Below are positions 19,090-27,339 of a stretch of DNA of 64,000 nucleotides, piece after piece. The DNA is from Flavobacterium sp. (GTDB lineage: Bacteria > Bacteroidota > Bacteroidia > Flavobacteriales > Flavobacteriaceae): positions 170,461-234,460 of the forward strand of contig JAIPAM010000003.1 of assembly GCA_021740105.1 (NCBI GenBank), in the 5' to 3' direction. The position numbers and the translations under genes are program-made. Under the pieces are notes generated by a model, which saw nothing but the letters and a program-made list of their open reading frames with translations, had not been told where the DNA came from and searched no databases. Position 1 is the first letter of the stretch, and each line of letters starts with the position of its first letter.

Positions 19090-20895
19090 ATGAAACAACT
19101 GATTCAAAACGCTTTTATAGCGTGTTTATTACTTATTACAAACGCCATTTTTGGTCAAGACGTTTCTTTATTCCAACAATTTAATGGAAGATATGATTTT
19201 GTTTTTATTGGTAACACTTTAAATCCAATAGAAAATTCCTTTCAAACAACACCAGCTGTTTTAACTTCTTCCTCTGCACAATTATCATTAAATGCAAATG
19301 ATCAAATTGAAAAAGCATACCTCTATTGGGCTGGATGTGGACCTGGTGATTTTGACGTTAAATTAAACGGTCAAACTATTCGGGCAGATCGGACTTTTAT
19401 TCTTCAAAGAGTGGTCTCTAATCTTATTTTTGACTATTTCAGCGCTTTCAAAGAAGTAACCGATCAAGTTCAAGCTACTGGAAATGGTAACTATACCTTA
19501 TCCGATCTTGATGTTTCCGCATCTATCGATTTTCACTCGCAAAGAAGCACTAATTTTGCCGGCTGGGCAATTATTGTGATCTATAAAAATCCAAGTTTGA
19601 CCTTGAATCAATTGAACGTTTATGACGGAATGCAAGCGGTACCTGACGAAATAAATATTACGTTGAATAGCTTGAATGTGATTGATAATAATGATGCAAA
19701 AATTGGATTTCTAGCCTGGGAAGGAGATTCTGGAATTGCAGTCAACGAAACATTAAGGATTAACGGAACTTCCATTGGAAATCCTCCATTAAACCCAGTA
19801 AACAATGCTTTTAACGGAACCAATAGTATGACCAATTCAAATGTGTTGTACAATATGGATTTAGATGTTTATCCCATTCAAAATAATATTTCAATTGGAG
19901 ATACTTCAGCTCAAATTCAACTCACTTCTAGTCAAGATTTTGTAATGATTAATGCCATTGTAACTAAATTAAATAGCCAACTTCCTGATGCAATGATTGA
20001 AATAAATCGTGTCGAAAAACAATGTGATTCAAGATCAATAATCGCTCATTACAGAGTACTCAACCCAAATTCTACAGCAGTCTTACCTTTAAATACCCCT
20101 ATTTCAATATATGCAAATAACATTTGTTTGAGTACTGTATACACTCGATTAAATATACCAATTGATGGTGAAGAAATCGGCCAAGCGACGGTAGTAATTC
20201 CTAATTCAATACCTAACAACTTCAATCTAAAATTGGTTGTAGATGAGACTAGTGCTGGGATTGGAATTGTGCCAGAATTAAATGAACTAAATAATAAATT
20301 TGTTGAAACAGTTGCCCTTTCAATTGCGCCATTATTTAATATCGTGCCAAACATAGAATCATGCAATTTAGGAAATTCAAAAGGTCAATTCAACTTTTCT
20401 GATTATGAGGCTTTGGTAAAAATAAATTCCTTGGATATAGTACGCTTTTTTGAATCACAATTAAACGCTCAAAATAACGTCAATTCAATAGTAAACACTT
20501 CCAACTACATTGCCTTAAATACCCCAAAAACAATTTTTATTCGTATAGAAAATAGTGAGGGTTGTTACAGCATAACTTCATTTGAATTGACTACCAAGAA
20601 CTGTCCTCCAGTGGTTTATAATTTTGTATCTGCAGATAACGACGGTTACAATGATACTTTTCATATTGAAGGTTTAAAGGACATCTTTTTAAACCATAAA
20701 ATATCGATTTATAATCGTTGGGGAAAATTAGTTTGGACCGGAAATAACAATTCAAATGAATGGGACGGATTTGCCAATAATGGTCTTTTAATGGACGACA
20801 ATCAGATTCCATCAGGAACCTATTATTATGTCATAGAATTAAACGACATCGATTATCCAGAACCATTAACAGGTTATATGTATCTTACAAAATAG
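19090..20895 (+). CDS. secreted protein with T9SS type B C-terminal domain
   Basis: A 601-residue secreted protein. It has a Sec signal peptide (hydrophobic core, cleavage after IFGQ near residue 23), a beta-rich N-terminal region with AYLYWAGCGPGDFDV, a CARDB-like segment around residues 300-410, and a C-terminal domain of about 90 residues (SADNDGYNDTF, ISIYNRWGKLVW, EWDGFANNG, PSGTYYYVIELN, GYMYLTK). This end is the gliding-motility-associated (type B) sorting domain recognised by the type IX secretion system. The product should reach the cell surface or medium. Its binding target is unknown. It is transcribed away from the polysaccharide cluster. Confidence 0.87.
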   Translation: MKQLIQNAFIACLLLITNAIFGQDVSLFQQFNGRYDFVFIGNTLNPIENSFQTTPAVLTSSSAQLSLNANDQIEKAYLYWAGCGPGDFDVKLNGQTIRADRTFILQRVVSNLIFDYFSAFKEVTDQVQATGNGNYTLSDLDVSASIDFHSQRSTNFAGWAIIVIYKNPSLTLNQLNVYDGMQAVPDEINITLNSLNVIDNNDAKIGFLAWEGDSGIAVNETLRINGTSIGNPPLNPVNNAFNGTNSMTNSNVLYNMDLDVYPIQNNISIGDTSAQIQLTSSQDFVMINAIVTKLNSQLPDAMIEINRVEKQCDSRSIIAHYRVLNPNSTAVLPLNTPISIYANNICLSTVYTRLNIPIDGEEIGQATVVIPNSIPNNFNLKLVVDETSAGIGIVPELNELNNKFVETVALSIAPLFNIVPNIESCNLGNSKGQFNFSDYEALVKINSLDIVRFFESQLNAQNNVNSIVNTSNYIALNTPKTIFIRIENSEGCYSITSFELTTKNCPPVVYNFVSADNDGYNDTFHIEGLKDIFLNHKISIYNRWGKLVWTGNNNSNEWDGFANNGLLMDDNQIPSGTYYYVIELNDIDYPEPLTGYMYLTK

Positions 20896-20962
20896 TTTTC
20901 AATTAATAAACAACCTCAATTTCTCTGATTATATTTGCATTGAATTAATTAATATTTCCATT

Positions 20963-21751
20963 TTGAAACAAATCACATCTGCTCAAAATCCATACATTAA
21001 GTCCCTTTTACTCCTTCAGGAAAAGGCAAAAGCAAGAAAACAAACAGGTACTTTTTTAATTGAAGGTAAAAGAGAAATTTTACTAGCAATCAAAGGTGGT
21101 TATCACATTGAAACTTTATTATTTTATCCCGAATTAATTTCGGAAAACGAAATAAATAAATTAGTTCAAAACACAACCGATCTAATCGAAATCAACAAAG
21201 ATATATTTGAAAAATTAGCTTATCGCGAAAGTACGGAAGGAGTTATTGCTGTAGCAAATAGCAAAAGTTTTAGTTTATCGGATTTAGTACTTAAAGAAAA
21301 TCCGTTACTGTTAATTGCTGAGGCACCTGAAAAACCGGGGAATATCGGAGCTTTATTGAGGACCGCAGATGCTGCCAATCTAGACGCAGTAATTATTGCA
21401 AATCCAAATGGTGATTTATACAACCCTAATATTGTACGATCAAGCGTGGGTTGTTTATTTACCAATCAAATTGCTACTGGAACAACTTCAGAAATTATCG
21501 CATTTTTAAAAGAAAGAAAGATTAATTTTTACTGTGCCACATTACAAAATTCAACTTCCTATCATACCCAAGATTTTACAATGCCCTCAGCCTTAGTAGT
21601 TGGAACCGAAGCAACAGGATTATCGAAGGAATGGCGAGAGGCTGCCACTCAAAATATTATTATTCCAATGCAAGGTGAAATTGATTCTATGAATGTTTCG
21701 GTAGCAGCGGCGATATTAATATTTGAAGCAAAAAGACAACGAGGATTTTAA
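20963..21751 (+). CDS. TrmH/SpoU family RNA 2'-O-methyltransferase
   Basis: A 262-residue SPOUT methyltransferase that uses AdoMet to 2'-O-methylate rRNA or tRNA. It has an N-terminal substrate-binding domain (FLIEGKREI at residues 28-36), then the three SPOUT motifs: EKPGNIGALLRTADA, LVVGTEATGLS and IPMQGEIDSMNVSVAAAI. The start is TTG at 20963: the encoded KQITSAQNPYIKSL is the normal N-terminus and no in-frame ATG lies nearby upstream. A TATATTTG -7 element lies about 25 bases before it. The exact nucleotide target is unknown. Confidence 0.87.
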   Translation: MKQITSAQNPYIKSLLLLQEKAKARKQTGTFLIEGKREILLAIKGGYHIETLLFYPELISENEINKLVQNTTDLIEINKDIFEKLAYRESTEGVIAVANSKSFSLSDLVLKENPLLLIAEAPEKPGNIGALLRTADAANLDAVIIANPNGDLYNPNIVRSSVGCLFTNQIATGTTSEIIAFLKERKINFYCATLQNSTSYHTQDFTMPSALVVGTEATGLSKEWREAATQNIIIPMQGEIDSMNVSVAAAILIFEAKRQRGF

Positions 21752-21822
21752 TTAATTTTTAATAATTAGCATTTGCACAACTAATAACTTATTCATAATT
21801 TTAAAAATTGAATAAAATAGCT

Positions 21823-24042
21823 ATGACAGAAATCGAAATTGAGAAAGAAAACAAGGCTATTGCCCAAGAATACAAAGAACTTCTACGAATAAGTTATCAG
21901 AAATTAACTGCTGAAGATAAAAAATTAATCCGGAAAGCTTTTGATGTTGCTGTAGATGCTCATCAAGAACAAAGGCGAAAATCTGGTGAAGCGTATATTT
22001 TTCATCCCATTGCTGTTGCAAAAATTGTAGCTTCTCAAATTGGTTTAGGCCCCACTTCTATAGCCGCTGCATTACTTCATGATGTGGTTGAGGATTCTGA
22101 AATTACCGTTGAGGATATTGAAAAAATGTTTAATCCTAAAGTTGCTCAATTGGTAGATGGATTAACAAAAATATCTAAAATCCAGAAAGATTTAAATTCA
22201 TCCACGCAAGCTGAGAATTTTAGAAAAATGATTCTAACATTGAATGATGATGTTCGAGTAATTTTGATAAAATTGGCTGATCGACTCCATAATATGCAAA
22301 CGATGGAATCAATGGTGGACTACAAGCAAACAAAAATTGCTTCTGAAACATTATACATTTATGCCCCACTCGCCCATCGCTTGGGACTTTACAACATTAA
22401 AACGCAACTAGAAGATTTAGGTTTAAAATATACGGAACCCGCTGTCTTTAAGAACATTGTTGATAAAATTAAAGAAACAAAAGAAGAGCAAGACCAGTAC
22501 ATTAAAAATATTTCTGATGTTATCAAAAAATCTTTAGATGAAGAAGGCATCGATTACATAGTAAAAGGACGTCCTAAATCAATCTATTCCATTCGTAGAA
22601 AAATGAAAGCTCAAAATGTGAGTTATGATGAAGTTTATGACAAATTTGCCTTACGAATTGTATATAAATCAAATTCCCACGATGAGAAATTTTTAGCTTG
22701 GAAAATCTATTCGATAGTTACCGATCATTATCGTCCAAGTCCAAGCAGATTAAGAGATTGGATTTCGTCACCAAAATCAACAGGCTACGAAGCGCTTCAC
22801 ATCACTGTTATGGGACCTTTAGGTCGCTGGGTTGAAGTCCAAGTTCGAAGTGAGCGAATGGATGAAATTGCTGAAAAAGGATATGCAGCTCATTATAAAT
22901 ACAAACAAGGAGCTACAGAAGAAAGTGGTTTGGATATTTGGTTGAACCAACTAAAGGAAGCATTAGAAAACCAAGAAAAAAATGCGGTTGATTTTGTCGA
23001 AGATTTTAAAATGAACCTTTATTCCAAAGAAATATTTGTTTTTACACCTACCGGAGAAATAAAATCACTTCCCAAAGGAGCAACCACATTGGATTTTGCA
23101 TTTAGCATTCACTCCGCAATCGGAGTACGAACCCGGGGAACGAAGGTAAACGGAAAGTTGGTACCACTGAATTTCGAATTAAAAAGCGGGGATCAAATTG
23201 AGGTAATTACATCTGAAAATCAAAAACCTACACCGCACTGGTTAAATTATGTTACTACTTCTAGAGCACGTACAAAAATTAAGAACGTACTAAACGAAAA
23301 TACTAAGAAAATAGCCGAAGAAGGAAAAGAACTTTTAACTCGTAAATTACGTCATTTAAAAGTCACTTTAAATGAAAAAACTATTAATGAATTGGTAGTT
23401 TTCTTCAAACTCAAAACAAGTTTAGATTTATTTTATAGGGTTGGAAATGGCACAATAGAAAACCAAAAATTAAAGGATTTTGCCGCACTAAAAAGCAACT
23501 CCTTTATGAATTTCTTCAAGAATAAAATCAAACGTTCTCCCTCAGCAAATATTGAGCAGATTTCGAAAGATGAAATTATTTCCACTTACGATTTATTAGT
23601 TTTTGGGGCTGAACAAGATAAATTAGAATATAAATTATCAGCTTGTTGCAATCCAATTGTTGGAGATGATGTTTTTGGCTTTTTAACCATAAATGAAGGA
23701 ATAAAAGTACACAAAAAGGATTGTCCAAATTCACTCAGCATGCAGTCCAATTATGCCTACAGAGTAATAAAAGCAAAGTGGATCGATTCTTCACAACAAG
23801 AATTTAAAGCCGTTTTAATCATCACCGGAATGGACTATTTAGGTCTTACCAATGAACTTACCAAAGTGATCTCCAGCAATATGAACATTAATATTCAAAG
23901 TATTTCACTTACCACAGAAGCGGGATTATTTAACGGGAGGGTTGCTGTAATTGTTAAAAACAATAACATCCTTGAAAAAATGATGGCCAAAATCCGCAAA
24001 ATAGAAGGTATTGATAAGGTTACTCGAGTTTATAAAAATTAA
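21823..24042 (+). CDS. bifunctional (p)ppGpp synthetase/hydrolase (RelA/SpoT)
   Basis: Stringent-response enzyme of about 739 residues with the full RSH layout: an HD hydrolase domain with intact LLHDVVEDSE and LIKLADRLHNM motifs, a synthetase domain with RPKSIYSIRRKM, DKFALRIVY and GYEALHITV, a TGS domain (IFVFTPTGEIKSLPKGATTLDFAF), a zinc-finger-like CCNP segment and a C-terminal ACT domain. Both catalytic domains look intact, so it should make and degrade (p)ppGpp. I choose the ATG at 21823 (MTEIEIEKENK) over a TTG 15 bases upstream. Confidence 0.95.
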   Translation: MTEIEIEKENKAIAQEYKELLRISYQKLTAEDKKLIRKAFDVAVDAHQEQRRKSGEAYIFHPIAVAKIVASQIGLGPTSIAAALLHDVVEDSEITVEDIEKMFNPKVAQLVDGLTKISKIQKDLNSSTQAENFRKMILTLNDDVRVILIKLADRLHNMQTMESMVDYKQTKIASETLYIYAPLAHRLGLYNIKTQLEDLGLKYTEPAVFKNIVDKIKETKEEQDQYIKNISDVIKKSLDEEGIDYIVKGRPKSIYSIRRKMKAQNVSYDEVYDKFALRIVYKSNSHDEKFLAWKIYSIVTDHYRPSPSRLRDWISSPKSTGYEALHITVMGPLGRWVEVQVRSERMDEIAEKGYAAHYKYKQGATEESGLDIWLNQLKEALENQEKNAVDFVEDFKMNLYSKEIFVFTPTGEIKSLPKGATTLDFAFSIHSAIGVRTRGTKVNGKLVPLNFELKSGDQIEVITSENQKPTPHWLNYVTTSRARTKIKNVLNENTKKIAEEGKELLTRKLRHLKVTLNEKTINELVVFFKLKTSLDLFYRVGNGTIENQKLKDFAALKSNSFMNFFKNKIKRSPSANIEQISKDEIISTYDLLVFGAEQDKLEYKLSACCNPIVGDDVFGFLTINEGIKVHKKDCPNSLSMQSNYAYRVIKAKWIDSSQQEFKAVLIITGMDYLGLTNELTKVISSNMNINIQSISLTTEAGLFNGRVAVIVKNNNILEKMMAKIRKIEGIDKVTRVYKN

Positions 24043-24089
24043 AGTTTTTAACAATCAAGGGGAAACATTTTATTATTAAAATAATAATT

Positions 24090-24097
24090 TATCTTTG
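24090..24097 (+). promoter_or_regulatory. -7 promoter element immediately upstream of the Fur-type gene
   Basis: TATCTTTG matches the Bacteroidetes -7 consensus exactly and ends only 6 bases before the ATG at 24104. With transcription starting a few bases after the element, the mRNA would be leaderless or nearly so. No clear -33 TTTG is seen. Confidence 0.55.
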
Positions 24098-24103
24098 CAG
24101 AAT

Positions 24104-24559
24104 ATGACACTAATTTCAGTTGATAATAGTAAGAATCAGGAAATTGTAAAAAATGTTTTTACATTGTATCTTGAAAATAATGGGCACAGGAAAACACCTG
24201 AACGCTATGCTATTCTTCAAGAAATTTATGAAAGTGAAGATCATTTTGATGTGGAACATCTTTATTTGAAGATGAAAAATAAAAATTATCGCGTTAGTCG
24301 CGCCACACTTTATAATACCATAGAACTTTTATTGGATTGTGGTTTGGTTAGAAAACACCAATTTGGTCAAAACCAAGCGCACTATGAAAAGTCTTATTTT
24401 GACAAACAACACGACCATTTAATTATGACAGATTCTGGTGAAGTAATTGAATTTTGCGATCCTAGAATTCAGATGATAAAAAAAACAATTGAAGAAATAT
24501 TTGACATCGACGTGCACAATCACTCTTTGTATTTATACGGGACAAAAAAGGTTAAATAA
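24104..24559 (+). CDS. Fur family transcriptional regulator lacking the CxxC zinc motif
   Basis: A 151-residue Fur/PerR/Zur-type repressor: winged-helix domain ([31 protein letters not shown], then [20 protein letters not shown]) and dimerisation domain with the HDHL metal-site motif. The first CxxC zinc motif of classical Fur, normally just after HDHL, is absent here ([16 protein letters not shown]), and there is no C-terminal Cys pair. The regulatory metal site may persist, but structural zinc is unlikely. I choose the ATG at 24104; a TTG at 24095 lies inside the -7 element. Its stop overlaps the start of the next small gene (TAATG). Which metal or signal it senses cannot be told. Confidence 0.88.
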   Translation: MTLISVDNSKNQEIVKNVFTLYLENNGHRKTPERYAILQEIYESEDHFDVEHLYLKMKNKNYRVSRATLYNTIELLLDCGLVRKHQFGQNQAHYEKSYFDKQHDHLIMTDSGEVIEFCDPRIQMIKKTIEEIFDIDVHNHSLYLYGTKKVK

Positions 24560-24779
24560 TGAAAGCGATTAACTATTTTAAACAAACATTTGTTTTCGTT
24601 TTTGTTTTTTCTTTAGCCTATCGAATGGTATTTCAATTATTTGATGGCTTGGACTCATTTAGTCTGAAGTTCTTTTTAAAACTCTATATGTCAGTACAAT
24701 AACTGCACTTATTTTAGGAGTATTAAATTACTTTTTAAAAATAGATTTTATAAAAAAAACAATAAAAAAACAACAGTAA
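24559..24779 (+). CDS. small two-TM membrane protein, split by a -1 frameshift
   Basis: The ATG overlaps the stop of the Fur-type gene (TAATG). The zero frame gives 47 residues ([20 protein letters not shown]...) and stops at 24700-24702. The -1 frame then continues without a stop to 24779 (TITALILGVLNYFLKIDF...), restoring a second hydrophobic segment and a lysine-rich tail, 72 residues in all. The frames meet at T TTA AAA (24675-24681). One extra A in that A-run would also restore the frame. It is either a decayed gene, a base error, or a programmed -1 frameshift product. The two-TM layout across the junction suggests the 72-residue form is ancestral. Function is unknown. Confidence 0.6.
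24675..24707 (+). other. candidate -1 ribosomal frameshift site
   Basis: A slippery heptamer T TTA AAA in the zero frame (24675-24681) fits the X XXY YYZ rule. A 7-base spacer is followed by a weak hairpin: TG plus CAGT pairing with ACTG plus CA, one bulged T and a 6-base loop (24689-24707), which contains the zero-frame stop. A -1 slip here joins the two halves of the small membrane protein exactly. Confidence 0.4.
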
Positions 24780-24808
24780 ATAGCAACAACACACAAATAA
24801 CAAGTAGA

Positions 24809-26080
24809 ATGACCGTAGATTTATTATTAGGATTACAGTGGGGAGATGAAGGAAAAGGAAAAATTGTAGACGTACTTACGTCAAAATACGATATCATTGC
24901 CCGTTTTCAAGGCGGACCAAATGCTGGTCATACACTAGAATTTGACGGTATAAAACACGTTTTGAGAACGATACCTTCAGGAATTTTCCACAAAAATTCA
25001 ATTAATGTCATTGGAAACGGAGTGGTAATTGATCCTGTTGTTTTTCAAAAAGAAATCGAAGGATTAGAGCGTTTTAATTTAGATATCAAAAACAAATTAA
25101 TCATTTCTAGAAAAGCCCATTTAATCTTACCTACCCACCGTTTACTAGATGCTGCTTCTGAAGCGTCAAAAGGGAAGGCCAAAATTGGTTCTACTTTAAA
25201 AGGTATAGGTCCAACTTACATGGATAAAACAGGCAGAAATGGAATACGAGTTGGTGATATTGAATTGGAAGATTTTAAAGAGCGTTACAGAGCTTTAGCT
25301 GACAAGCATGAGGCTATGATTAAATTTTATGATGTTGCCATTCAATACAATCTTGCAGAATTGGAAGTTGAATTTTTTGAAGCTATTGAAGACTTAAAAA
25401 AACTGACTTTCATAGATAGTGAGGAATATTTACACCAAGCACAAAAAGAAGGTAAATCTATTCTTTGTGAAGGAGCTCAAGGTTCATTATTAGATGTTGA
25501 TTTTGGTACGTATCCATTTGTAACTTCTTCTAATACTACTGCTGCTGGCGCTTGCACTGGTTTAGGAATTGCACCTAATAAAATCAAAGAAGTTTACGGA
25601 ATTTTCAAAGCCTACACCACCCGTGTTGGAAGTGGCCCATTCCCTACTGAAGATTTTGAAGAAGATGGAGCTACAATGGCAAGAGTAGGTAACGAATTTG
25701 GTTCAGTTACTGGAAGACAAAGACGTTGTGGATGGTTGGATTTAGTAGCCTTAAAATATGCTATACAAGTGAATGGAGTTACCCAATTAATGATGATGAA
25801 AGGTGACGTATTATCTGGTTTTAGTACTTTGAAAGTGTGTACAGAATACAGTTACAAAGGACAAAATATTGCGCATTTACCTTACAACATCGAACCTGAA
25901 AATGTTACTCCGATTTATAAAGAATTCAAAGGTTGGAAAGCTGATTTAACAGGTATGACCACTTATGATGAGCTTCCAATAGAATTAAAAAATTACATTG
26001 ACTTTATTGAAAAAGAAGTTGAAGTGCCAATTAAAATAGTTTCTGTGGGTCCTGATCGTAAACAAACAATCACAAAATAA
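24809..26080 (+). CDS. purA: adenylosuccinate synthase
   Basis: A 423-residue enzyme for the first committed step from IMP to AMP: IMP + aspartate + GTP to adenylosuccinate. The GTP-binding loop GDEGKGKIVD is at about residues 12-21, with NAGHT near 38, IGSTLKGIGPTYMDKTGRNGIRVGD, the CEGAQGSLLDVDFGTYPFVTSS active-site segment, and TGRQRRCGWLD. Length and motif order are those of the family. It follows the small membrane gene by 29 bp and ends at a strong terminator. Confidence 0.97.
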   Translation: MTVDLLLGLQWGDEGKGKIVDVLTSKYDIIARFQGGPNAGHTLEFDGIKHVLRTIPSGIFHKNSINVIGNGVVIDPVVFQKEIEGLERFNLDIKNKLIISRKAHLILPTHRLLDAASEASKGKAKIGSTLKGIGPTYMDKTGRNGIRVGDIELEDFKERYRALADKHEAMIKFYDVAIQYNLAELEVEFFEAIEDLKKLTFIDSEEYLHQAQKEGKSILCEGAQGSLLDVDFGTYPFVTSSNTTAAGACTGLGIAPNKIKEVYGIFKAYTTRVGSGPFPTEDFEEDGATMARVGNEFGSVTGRQRRCGWLDLVALKYAIQVNGVTQLMMMKGDVLSGFSTLKVCTEYSYKGQNIAHLPYNIEPENVTPIYKEFKGWKADLTGMTTYDELPIELKNYIDFIEKEVEVPIKIVSVGPDRKQTITK

Positions 26081-26086
26081 TAAAAG

Positions 26087-26116
26087 AAACGCTTTGAGAA
26101 ATCAAAGCGTTTTATC
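26087..26116 (+). terminator. Rho-independent terminator of purA
   Basis: A perfect 11-bp stem closed by a GAAA (GNRA) tetraloop, starting 6 bp after the purA stop and followed by TTTTATCTT. The tail merges into a TATCTTTA sequence that may serve as the -7 element of nhaA. Confidence 0.85.
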
Positions 26117-26133
26117 TTTACAGCAAAATTAAC

Positions 26134-27270
26134 ATGAAAGAAACCAATTTATTTAAAGCCTTTTTTGAAAGTGAAAAAGCAGGTGGATTTGTATTAATAT
26201 TTGCTACTTTAATTTCATTGCTTTTAGCCAATTCTATATTCCAATCGGAATACCTTCAACTATGGAATAACAAAATTGGAAATCACAGTCTAGTAGAATG
26301 GATTAACGATGGGTTAATGACTATTTTCTTTCTCTTGATTGGATTGGAATTGGAACGAGAAGTTTATATCGGTGAACTTTCTACGCTAAAAAAAGCAGCG
26401 CTGCCTTTAATAGGCGCTATTGGCGGAATGATCATCCCCGCTTTGATTTATGCTGGATTTAATCTGGGTACCACCACACAATCAGGGATTGGAATTCCAA
26501 TGGCTACTGACATAGCATTTGCAATTGGAATCCTATCGCTATTAGGAAGTCGGGTGCCAACTTCTTTAAAAGTATTTCTTACCGCCTTAGCTGTTATTGA
26601 TGATTTAGGAGCCATATTTGTAATTGCTGTTTTTTATACTTCAAGCATTTCCTTAATGAATTTAGGAATTGCATTAGGGATTTTAGCCTTATTATTTATT
26701 CTAAACCGACTAAAAGTCAACAATATAATTCCCTATTTAATTGGAGGAATTCTAATGTGGTATTTTATGCTAAATTCTGGAGTTCACGCAACAATTACAG
26801 GAGTATTATTGGCTTTTGTAATTCCATTTGGCGATGGAAAAAAGAAATCTATTTCGTATCAATTACAGCATTATTTACACCAACCTGTCGCGTTTTTGAT
26901 CTTGCCTTTATTTGCTTTAGCAAACACTTGTATCGTATTAAATTCCAATTGGTATGAAGGTCTGAGTCATTCCAACAGTATCGGTATAATTTTAGGATTA
27001 TTTATTGGAAAACCAATAGGGATTTGGTTGTTTTCCTATTTAGGCGTACTGATAGGAATTGGAGTATTACCTAAAAGTTTGAATTGGAATTCTATTTTTG
27101 GAGCAGCAATTTTGGGTGGAATTGGGTTTACAATGTCAATTTTTATAAGTCTATTGGCATTCGATAATAATTCGGATATCATCAACTCAAAAATCGCCAT
27201 TTTAATTGCTTCAACTATCGCTGCAATTACTGGATTTATCTATTTGAAAGTCACACTAAAAAGAGATTAA
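26134..27270 (+). CDS. nhaA: Na+/H+ antiporter NhaA
   Basis: A 378-residue inner-membrane antiporter that exports Na+ in exchange for protons. It has about 12 transmembrane segments. ATDIAFAIGILSLLGSRVP and LTALAVIDDLGAIFVIAVFYT are the NhaA signatures; the Asp pair in VIDDLGA corresponds to the Asp163/Asp164 transport site of E. coli NhaA. FFLLIGLELEREVYIGEL near residue 65 is also diagnostic. Size is normal for the family. The mRNA probably starts just after the purA terminator, giving a short leader. Confidence 0.96.
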   Translation: MKETNLFKAFFESEKAGGFVLIFATLISLLLANSIFQSEYLQLWNNKIGNHSLVEWINDGLMTIFFLLIGLELEREVYIGELSTLKKAALPLIGAIGGMIIPALIYAGFNLGTTTQSGIGIPMATDIAFAIGILSLLGSRVPTSLKVFLTALAVIDDLGAIFVIAVFYTSSISLMNLGIALGILALLFILNRLKVNNIIPYLIGGILMWYFMLNSGVHATITGVLLAFVIPFGDGKKKSISYQLQHYLHQPVAFLILPLFALANTCIVLNSNWYEGLSHSNSIGIILGLFIGKPIGIWLFSYLGVLIGIGVLPKSLNWNSIFGAAILGGIGFTMSIFISLLAFDNNSDIINSKIAILIASTIAAITGFIYLKVTLKRD

Positions 27271-27339
27271 TCAAATTCGTAGAAAGCAATTAATAAATAT
27301 ATCTTAATTTGCAGCAGCATTGTTTCCTTTTTCTTAAAT

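Noticed and set aside
24095..24103. TTG start for the Fur-type gene
   Set aside because: It lies within the TATCTTTG promoter element and could not be transcribed from it; the ATG at 24104 is a better fit.
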